Shown here: piece after piece, positions 6,468-10,378 of the stretch | How positions within the stretch are numbered: the first letter of the stretch is position 1 | How the letters are laid out: the number at the start of each line of letters is the position of its first letter | NCBI GenBank assembly: GCA_023142975.1 | Contig: JAGLIN010000004.1 | Coordinates: forward strand, 1-10,378 | Length of the DNA stretch: 10,378 nt | Direction of reading: 5' to 3' | Source of the DNA: Candidatus Parcubacteria bacterium | GTDB taxonomy: Bacteria; Patescibacteriota; Minisyncoccia; JAHIHE01; JAGLIN01 | Notes under the pieces: model-generated | Told to the model about the DNA's origin: nothing | What the model saw: only the letters and a program-made list of their open reading frames with translations | Database searches by the model: none | Program-made: the position numbers and the translations under genes

Positions 6468-7524
6468 AATGATTCTTAATTATAATTTTACCAATCTGTT
6501 TTGCATAAAGCGGAGGAACCGCATTTCCAATCATCCTTGCAGTAGAGGAAATGCTGGAGCCAATAAATCTATATGTTTTAGGAAATGTTTGCAATGCTGC
6601 GCCCTCCCTCAAAGAAATTGCCCTGTCTTCTTCTGGATGCGCAAATCTGCCATTTGAAATACTAAAAAATTTTGTAGTAATAGTTGGCGCTGGCTTATCC
6701 CACGACATACGACCATATGTATCGCTAAAAGATACATTTCTTTTATCATTTTTATAAGCATCAATTTGCAGGTTAGTATTAGACCACGCATGTCGTGTGC
6801 CACCATTTTTAGGAGTTAATTTTAATCTTTTTATATTCTTCTCACTCAATCCTGCCGACGTGTGCATGAAGACAGTATTATCCTTGTATCCTGCTGGTAT
6901 TTTAGAAAAACCGTTCTTTTCTCCGATAAAATCTTTTACAGCAGGACAAGAATTATTTGGTCTGGGAAATATTTTCTCGTTAGTTAATCTGCTTGCAATG
7001 AGCGAAAATCTTTTTCTACTTTCTGGAACACCATAATTATTCAAACTTACCACTTCATAATGAACTGTATATCTTTGTTTCTCTAAATCAGTAACAAATT
7101 TATCCAATCCGCTTTCTTTACGTCTGTTTAATATTCCTGGCACATTTTCTACCACGACATACCCAGGATTATAATACTTTACAAATCTATGGAATTCGTG
7201 AAGTAAGTTTTTTGATTTTTTAGATTTATTTTTATTTGTTCTAATTATCGTCCAATACTGACACGGACTACATCCAACCATAATAAGATTGTCGTCATTC
7301 TTTTTTATGTCTACTTTTTTTGACAAATCATTTTCTTTTAATTTTTCCACATCAGCAAGAATGTATTTTGCGCCTTTTATGTTTGCTTCATACGTTTCTT
7401 TACATTCTGAATCACAATCTATTCCAGCGATTACATCAATGCCAGACTGTTGCAAACCGAAACTCATCCCACCACCAGAGCAGAAAAAATCAATTGCCTT
7501 TAATTTTGTAGTCAATTTTTTCAT
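6454..7524 (-). CDS. DNA (cytosine-5-)-methyltransferase
   Basis: This 356-aa C5-cytosine methyltransferase transfers a methyl group from S-adenosylmethionine to cytosine in a specific DNA site. The motifs appear in canonical order. Motif I is FFCSGGGMSFGL (13-24). Motif IV is GCSPCQYWT with catalytic Cys88. Motif VI is VVVENVPG (Glu126). Motif VIII is ESRKRF (168-173). The target-recognition region is at about 185-275, motif IX is around TITTKFFSISNGRFAHP, and motif X is IGNAVPPLYA near the end. The residues after PCQ are YWT instead of the common PFS. It is a short monospecific type, as in type II systems. It stands fourth in a five-gene operon with a nuclease and a GHKL ATPase, so its likely job is to protect host DNA. 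The recognition sequence cannot be read from the protein; GTCGAC is a guess based only on the HgiDII-like context. Confidence 0.95.
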   Translation of the reverse strand: MKKLTTKLKAIDFFCSGGGMSFGLQQSGIDVIAGIDCDSECKETYEANIKGAKYILADVEKLKENDLSKKVDIKKNDDNLIMVGCSPCQYWTIIRTNKNKSKKSKNLLHEFHRFVKYYNPGYVVVENVPGILNRRKESGLDKFVTDLEKQRYTVHYEVVSLNNYGVPESRKRFSLIASRLTNEKIFPRPNNSCPAVKDFIGEKNGFSKIPAGYKDNTVFMHTSAGLSEKNIKRLKLTPKNGGTRHAWSNTNLQIDAYKNDKRNVSFSDTYGRMSWDKPAPTITTKFFSISNGRFAHPEEDRAISLREGAALQTFPKTYRFIGSSISSTARMIGNAVPPLYAKQIGKIIIKNHYDRK

Positions 7525-7533
7525 AAAATTTCT

Positions 7534-7692
7534 TTACTCTATATCTGTTATAACTACATTTTTCCCATCTGGATATTTTTTTGAAAAGACGGGGTTAACT
7601 ACTGGAATATTATCAGCCATTATAACTTCCGCATCGTCCCCATGTTTTTCTGCTACTCTTCTTAATTTTTCAATAAATTCTTTTAGTTTCAT
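7534..7692 (-). CDS. Small 52-aa protein between nuclease and methyltransferase genes
   Basis: This short reading frame runs from ATG 7692 to TAA 7534-7536. It encodes MKLKEFIEKLRRVAEKHGDD at the start and ends in VVITDIE. It has an amphipathic N-terminal helix, a GDDAEVIMADN turn, and a short beta-type C-terminus. I have seen similar small proteins ('KLKEFIEKL...GDDAEV') in phage and mobile regions, but no function is known to me. It starts 4 bp after the stop of the preceding small gene and ends 9 bp before the methyltransferase ATG. That fits an operon gene and accounts for the space between the two. It could be a regulator or inhibitor of the R-M enzymes, or just a passenger. Confidence 0.65.
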   Translation of the reverse strand: MKLKEFIEKLRRVAEKHGDDAEVIMADNIPVVNPVFSKKYPDGKNVVITDIE

Positions 7693-7696
7693 AAAC

Positions 7697-7894
7697 TTAT
7701 TTTACCCATATTTCAAAATCAACATATTCATCGTCATCTTCTAACGAATATATATCCTCTTTTAAAACTTCAACAAAATCACCGTCATCATTTGCAAAAT
7801 CTTTGCAAACAATTTCTGCTTTCGTATCATTTATTAATTCATGGTGCAATAAAAAAAGTGCTAATTGTTTAGAAATTTTTATATCTTCTTTCAT
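7697..7894 (-). CDS. Small acidic 65-aa protein, unknown function
   Basis: The product has 19 Asp/Glu against 7 Lys and no Arg, with acid clusters NDDGD and EDDDE in the C-terminal half. The N-terminal third is helical and hydrophobic (QLALFLLHHEL). No family is recognised. It starts 2 bp after the nuclease gene and ends 4 bp before the 52-aa gene, so it is clearly an operon member. Strong acidity and position directly after the nuclease gene would suit a nuclease-binding inhibitor or DNA-mimic protein, but that is speculation. The sequence shows no DNA-binding or catalytic motif. Confidence 0.65.
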   Translation of the reverse strand: MKEDIKISKQLALFLLHHELINDTKAEIVCKDFANDDGDFVEVLKEDIYSLEDDDEYVDFEIWVK

Positions 7895-7896
7895 AA

Positions 7897-8622
7897 TTAA
7901 AATTTAAATTTGTTTTCTATATCAGCAGTTTCAAATGTTTTTGCATGTAAATTAGATAAATCATCATAACTCATAAATTGCACCCTTTGTTGTATTTGAG
8001 AAAATGCGCTAAAAGTATTTTTCTTTTGAAATTCTCTTTCTCTTGCTTTGTCGGCAACAATAAAAAAGTTTACTCTAAAATCTTGTAAGTCAACAAATTT
8101 TGAAAGTGAATTTTGAATGTCAGTTGAATGCTCTACTTCAAAAAAAGAATTTGGCATTTTTCTTTCATTAAACCAACTTACATCAATAGTAATTGCTCGA
8201 CTGACAATATCTTCATATCCAAATTTATAAAATTTTTCAATAGTTGTTATTTCGGATAAACTTTTTTCTAAATATTTTTTATTTTTGTCTTGATATGGAA
8301 CAAATGTTTCTTGTCTCTTGAGATTGCCTATCTCAACAAGCAATCCTTGATAATACGAATGATTAAATTCTTCTTGTTTTGTTTTAGAGATTTTTTCTAC
8401 TGGAGAAATATTTTCAGGCAATTTATTTTTATAAGTTTTTAATGCCCAAAGTCCAGGTCTTATTTTAAAGAAAAATCTTTCATCCTGAACAATGCGTCTA
8501 ATAGTTGCGAATGGTGTTTTTGTTTTCCAATCAGAAACATCAACGCTTTGATTTAAAAAACCAAGTGTTGCAAAACCGCCACTTTCTTTCATTATTTTTA
8601 TAACTGCTTCATGTTGGTTCAT
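7897..8622 (-). CDS. HARE-HTH domain PD-(D/E)xK-type restriction endonuclease
   Basis: This is a 241-aa protein with two parts. Residues ~3-64 form a HARE-HTH winged helix: helix AVIKIMKESGG, then KTKTPFATIRRIV and a wing ending in FFKIRPGLWALKTY. The HARE-HTH domain is known from bacterial restriction enzymes and eukaryotic chromatin proteins and has been proposed to sense DNA or its modifications. Residues ~85-230 resemble a PD-(D/E)xK nuclease. There is a helix with Glu97 (YYQGLLVEIG), then TIDVSW with Asp147, FFEVEHSTDIQ with Glu162 and Glu164, then a core helix and FFIVADKARE. This gives D-x14-E-x-E, where the usual Lys is Glu. It is the first gene of the operon and is followed at 2 bp by a small acidic gene. 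It is most likely the DNA-cutting subunit. The HTH call is firm; the nuclease call comes from the motif pattern. Confidence 0.78.
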   Translation of the reverse strand: MNQHEAVIKIMKESGGFATLGFLNQSVDVSDWKTKTPFATIRRIVQDERFFFKIRPGLWALKTYKNKLPENISPVEKISKTKQEEFNHSYYQGLLVEIGNLKRQETFVPYQDKNKKYLEKSLSEITTIEKFYKFGYEDIVSRAITIDVSWFNERKMPNSFFEVEHSTDIQNSLSKFVDLQDFRVNFFIVADKAREREFQKKNTFSAFSQIQQRVQFMSYDDLSNLHAKTFETADIENKFKF

Positions 8623-8626
8623 ATTT

Positions 8627-8642
8627 TTTCAAAATTTTGAAA
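8627..8642. promoter_or_regulatory. Perfect 16-bp palindrome just before the nuclease start codon
   Basis: TTTCAAAA followed by TTTTGAAA is perfectly symmetric and ends 4 bp before the ATG of the first operon gene (8622, - strand). An operator, or an mRNA hairpin over the ribosome-binding region, would fit the need to delay nuclease expression. The AT-only core makes chance occurrence possible. Between it and the prfA terminator (8643-8687) I see no convincing promoter, only a weak TTGCTC / TATTTT pair on the - strand. Confidence 0.35.
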
Positions 8643-8687
8643 TAACTAACTACCTACAAAATACCATAAAAAAGACATAAGAGCAAT

Positions 8688-8708
8688 AAAAAAACAGGCT
8701 AAAGCCTG
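8688..8708 (-). terminator. Rho-independent terminator of prfA
   Basis: On the - strand, CAGGC and GCCTG form a stem (5 to 6 bp, small loop) followed by seven T's, about 20 bp after the prfA stop. The defence operon is transcribed in the same direction just beyond it, so this hairpin separates its expression from that of prfA. Confidence 0.75.
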
Positions 8709-8727
8709 AACTCCAAAAAAATATATT

Positions 8728-9783
8728 TTATTTTTTCATCTCCCTTTCAGCCTGTCCCAGCGAATCAATTACATCATCCAAATTCCCTTCTAAAATATTT
8801 TCAATTTCATGCCAGCTTTTTTTAATACGGTGATCCGTAATTCTGTCTTGCGGGAAATTGTAAGTCCTTATTTTTTCACTGCGATCGCCCGTGCCGATTT
8901 GGCTGCGGCGGGCATCCTTTGCTTTTTTAGCTTCCTCTTCTTCTTTTAACGCTAATAATCGCGACCGTAAAATTTGCAAGGCTTTTTCCTTGTTTTTTAA
9001 TTGAGATTTTTCATCCTGGCACGAAACAGTTGTCCTTGTTGGAATGTGGGTTATTCTGACCGCGGAATCGGTTGTATTTACGCTTTGCCCGCCGGGACCA
9101 GATGAACGAAAAATATCAATTCTTATCTCTTCGTTTTTTATTTTTAATTCTGTTTCTTCGGCTTGAGGAAAAACAGCGATTGTTGCGGTTGAAGTATGAA
9201 CTCGTCCCTGTTTTTCTGTTTTTGGAATTCTTTGGACGCGATGAACTCCGCTTTCATATTTCATTTTAGAATATACATCAGTTCCGTTTATTTCAAAAAT
9301 AACTTCTTTGAAACCGCCGATAGACGATTTGTTGGAATTTAAAATTATTGTTTTCCAATTTTGATTTTCGGCAAATTTAACATACATTCTGAATAAATCA
9401 ACAGCGAACAATCCCGCTTCATCTCCTCCCGCGCCAGCGCGAATTTCAACCAGGACATCTTTTTCGTCTTTAGGATCCTTAGGAATTAAAAGCAATTTTA
9501 TTTCATCTTCTAATTTATTTTTATTATCCGATAATTTTTCGTTTTCTTCTTTCGCCATAATAATCAATTCTTCATCGCTTTCGTTTTTTATTATTTCGTT
9601 ATTTTCTAAAATATTCCTTTCCATTTTTAAAAGATTTTCATAATTATCAACAATTTCTTTCAGTACGCTTTGTTTCTTACTCATCTCTTTAAAGGCTTGT
9701 ATATCTGAAACTGTCTCAGCTTTACTGAGTTCATTCGTAATTTCGTCGTATTCTTTTTTAATTTTTTCTAATTCTTGTTTCAT
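8728..9783 (-). CDS. prfA: Peptide chain release factor 1
   Basis: RF1 reads UAA and UAG in the ribosomal A site and triggers peptide release. I choose ATG 9783 (351 aa). The frame stays open to an ATG at 9864, but the extra 27 residues derive from the palindromic repeat and do not look like RF1. A Glu/Lys-rich N-terminal coiled region is followed by the PCRF domain (EIRAGAGGDEAGLFA, about 113-127). The codon-recognition tripeptide is P-K-T at 187-189 (RIPKTEKQG), the PxT form of RF1 and not the SPF of RF2. Catalytic GGQ is at 231-233 in SSGPGGQSVNTTDSAVR. The C-terminal EKIRTYNFPQDRITDHRI is also typical. rpmE lies upstream on the same strand, a common pairing. All functional residues are present. 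Confidence 0.96.
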   Translation of the reverse strand: MKQELEKIKKEYDEITNELSKAETVSDIQAFKEMSKKQSVLKEIVDNYENLLKMERNILENNEIIKNESDEELIIMAKEENEKLSDNKNKLEDEIKLLLIPKDPKDEKDVLVEIRAGAGGDEAGLFAVDLFRMYVKFAENQNWKTIILNSNKSSIGGFKEVIFEINGTDVYSKMKYESGVHRVQRIPKTEKQGRVHTSTATIAVFPQAEETELKIKNEEIRIDIFRSSGPGGQSVNTTDSAVRITHIPTRTTVSCQDEKSQLKNKEKALQILRSRLLALKEEEEAKKAKDARRSQIGTGDRSEKIRTYNFPQDRITDHRIKKSWHEIENILEGNLDDVIDSLGQAEREMKK

Positions 9784-9795
9784 GATAATATTTAA

Positions 9796-9961
9796 TTTGT
9801 CATCCCAGAATTTTTTCTGAAGCGATAGCGTAAGAAAAAATGTCTGGGATCCAGTTAGTCTCACTTAATAAAATTATAAAATATTGTTTATTGAGACTTA
9901 CTAGATTCCCACCTCCGTGGGAATGACAGAGCTTCGCTGCGAAAAATTTTGGGATGACAAA
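9796..9961. repeat. 166-bp palindromic, MITE-like repeat element
   Basis: The ends are inverted repeats. TTTGTCATCCCAGAATTTTT starts at 9796, and its near-complement (GAAAAATTTTGGGATGACAAA, read in two halves) covers 9941-9961, with one mismatch and one indel. Inside are three more hairpins. ATCCCAGA/TCTGGGAT at 9802-9809 and 9843-9850 is extended by a T6/A6 arm. AGTCTCA/TGAGACT lies at 9857-9863 and 9892-9898. ATTCCCAC/GTGGGAAT lies at 9905-9912 and 9917-9924 with a CTCC loop. No transposase is encoded and no clear target-site duplication is seen. The look (GGGATGACA ends, nested palindromes) is that of dispersed palindromic repeats, but only one copy is in this window. It lies 13 bp upstream of the prfA start. 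Confidence 0.7.
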
Positions 9962-9997
9962 ATAATAAAAGATAAGAAAGTCCTAATAAACATAATA

Positions 9998-10020
9998 CCC
10001 CACCTATTATCAGAGTGGGG
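9998..10020 (-). terminator. Possible terminator of rpmE
   Basis: CCCCAC (9998-10003) and GTGGGG (10015-10020) form a 6-bp GC-rich stem with an 11-nt loop, 16 bp after the rpmE stop on the - strand. The following sequence is only moderately T-rich (TATTATGTTTATT), so termination may be partial and allow read-through to prfA. Confidence 0.5.
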
Positions 10021-10036
10021 CATTAACTCAAAGTAG

Positions 10037-10336
10037 CTATTTCTCAGATTTTGCGGCATCTTTTACTTTACTTTTTTCTTCCGCTTTCTTTTTTGATTTT
10101 AACGCTCGCTTGTCTTTTTTTGAAACAATGCTTTTTTTCTTTTGAACAAGCATTTTTTTAAAACGGTCAACTCGTCCCGTTGAATCAACTATTTTCTTTT
10201 TTCCAGTATAAACAGGATGGCAAGCGCCGCAAACCTCAACATTTATTTTAGGCATAATAGACCTTGTCACAAAAGTATTGCCGCAAACGCATTTTACCGC
10301 GCATTTGTCATATTTTGGATGGATATTCTTTTTCAT
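10037..10336 (-). CDS. rpmE: 50S ribosomal protein L31, zinc-binding form with lysine-rich tail
   Basis: I choose ATG 10336 (99 aa), because [12 protein letters not shown] is the canonical L31 start. The frame is open further upstream to 10375, but the extra residues come from a tandem repeat. Zinc-binding cysteines are Cys16 and Cys18 (CVCGN) and Cys36 and Cys39 ([10 protein letters not shown]), which makes this the C+ type of L31. TGRVDRFKK at 53-61 closes the conserved part. L31 usually ends near residue 70. Here a tail of about 30 residues, mostly Lys, Ala, Glu and Ser ([20 protein letters not shown]), follows, as is seen in some small-genome bacteria. It is upstream of prfA on the same strand. 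Confidence 0.95.
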   Translation of the reverse strand: MKKNIHPKYDKCAVKCVCGNTFVTRSIMPKINVEVCGACHPVYTGKKKIVDSTGRVDRFKKMLVQKKKSIVSKKDKRALKSKKKAEEKSKVKDAAKSEK

Positions 10337-10360
10337 TTTATTGCTTAATTTATTGCTTAA
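10337..10360. repeat. Perfect 12-bp tandem duplication at the rpmE start
   Basis: TTTATTGCTTAA occurs twice in a row with no mismatch, directly against the rpmE start codon. On the - strand it reads TTAAGCAATAAA twice and replaces the ribosome-binding region. It adds the in-frame residues LSNKLSNK to any upstream start, which argues that such a start is not used. Confidence 0.8.
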
Positions 10361-10378
10361 TACTAATCCTTTCAATAA

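Noticed and set aside
4770..8622. GTCGAC as the recognition site, tested by site avoidance
   Set aside because: I see no GTCGAC in the window, but roughly one or none is expected at this base composition and length, so absence carries no information.
9784..9864. Longer RF1 start at 9864
   Set aside because: The 27 extra residues are translated from the palindromic repeat and do not resemble RF1. The Met at 9783 begins a normal RF1 N-terminus.
9796..10020. CRISPR array or tRNA/ncRNA gene in the repeat-rich spacer
   Set aside because: The repeats are inverted, not regularly spaced direct repeats. No tRNA arms or CCA-type ends are visible.
1..10378. Alternative genetic code, since no complete gene ends in TGA
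   Set aside because: About a dozen genes in an AT-rich genome can all end in TAA or TAG by chance. No gene needs an internal TGA to be read, and all conserved motifs are in frame with the standard code.

Overview
The window is strongly AT-rich and densely coded. It looks like a chromosome segment from the Candidate Phyla Radiation (Patescibacteria, probably Parcubacteria-like). This is inferred from the T4SS-pilin-type two-helix membrane protein with a huge cysteine-rich exported tail, a small cell-envelope set (LemA and HtpX), the form of the HtpX N-terminus, and an L31 protein with a lysine-rich tail. All genes that end inside the window stop at TAA or TAG and read through cleanly with the standard code.

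Left part (1-4675, + strand): the 3' end of lemA is followed by two secreted or membrane-anchored, cysteine-rich surface proteins. The first has a signal peptide, a T4SS-pilin-like helical pair and about 38 cysteines. The second has an N-terminal anchor, six Cys-x(n)-Cys pairs and four thrombospondin type 3 (TSP3) calcium loops. Next comes a scar made of the first 18 codons of htpX joined to a frameshifted pilin fragment, then a MntA/HepT (MNT-HEPN) toxin-antitoxin pair, then intact htpX and a bidirectional terminator. lemA and htpX are commonly neighbours, so the material between them looks inserted, and the duplicated htpX 5' end marks part of the rearrangement.

Middle part (4770-8622, - strand): a tight five-gene operon resembling a restriction-modification island. 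In transcription order it encodes a HARE-HTH plus PD-(D/E)xK nuclease, an acidic 65-aa protein, a 52-aa protein, a cytosine-5 DNA methyltransferase, and a MutL/MORC-like GHKL ATPase. The C-terminus of the ATPase looks like a Ymh/TIGR02391 HEPN-type domain with an R-x4-H motif. The methyltransferase and ATPase genes overlap by 14 bp, and the other gaps are 2-9 bp. The likely logic is self-marking by the methyltransferase, cutting by the nuclease, and an ATP-dependent switch that may carry an RNase-like effector. The last step is inference.

Right part (8688-10378, - strand): housekeeping translation genes rpmE and prfA. They are separated by a terminator-like hairpin and a 166-bp palindromic, MITE-like repeat with about 21-bp terminal inverted repeats. 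The defence operon sits directly downstream of the prfA terminator, so it is bounded by terminators on both sides, as expected for an inserted cargo module.
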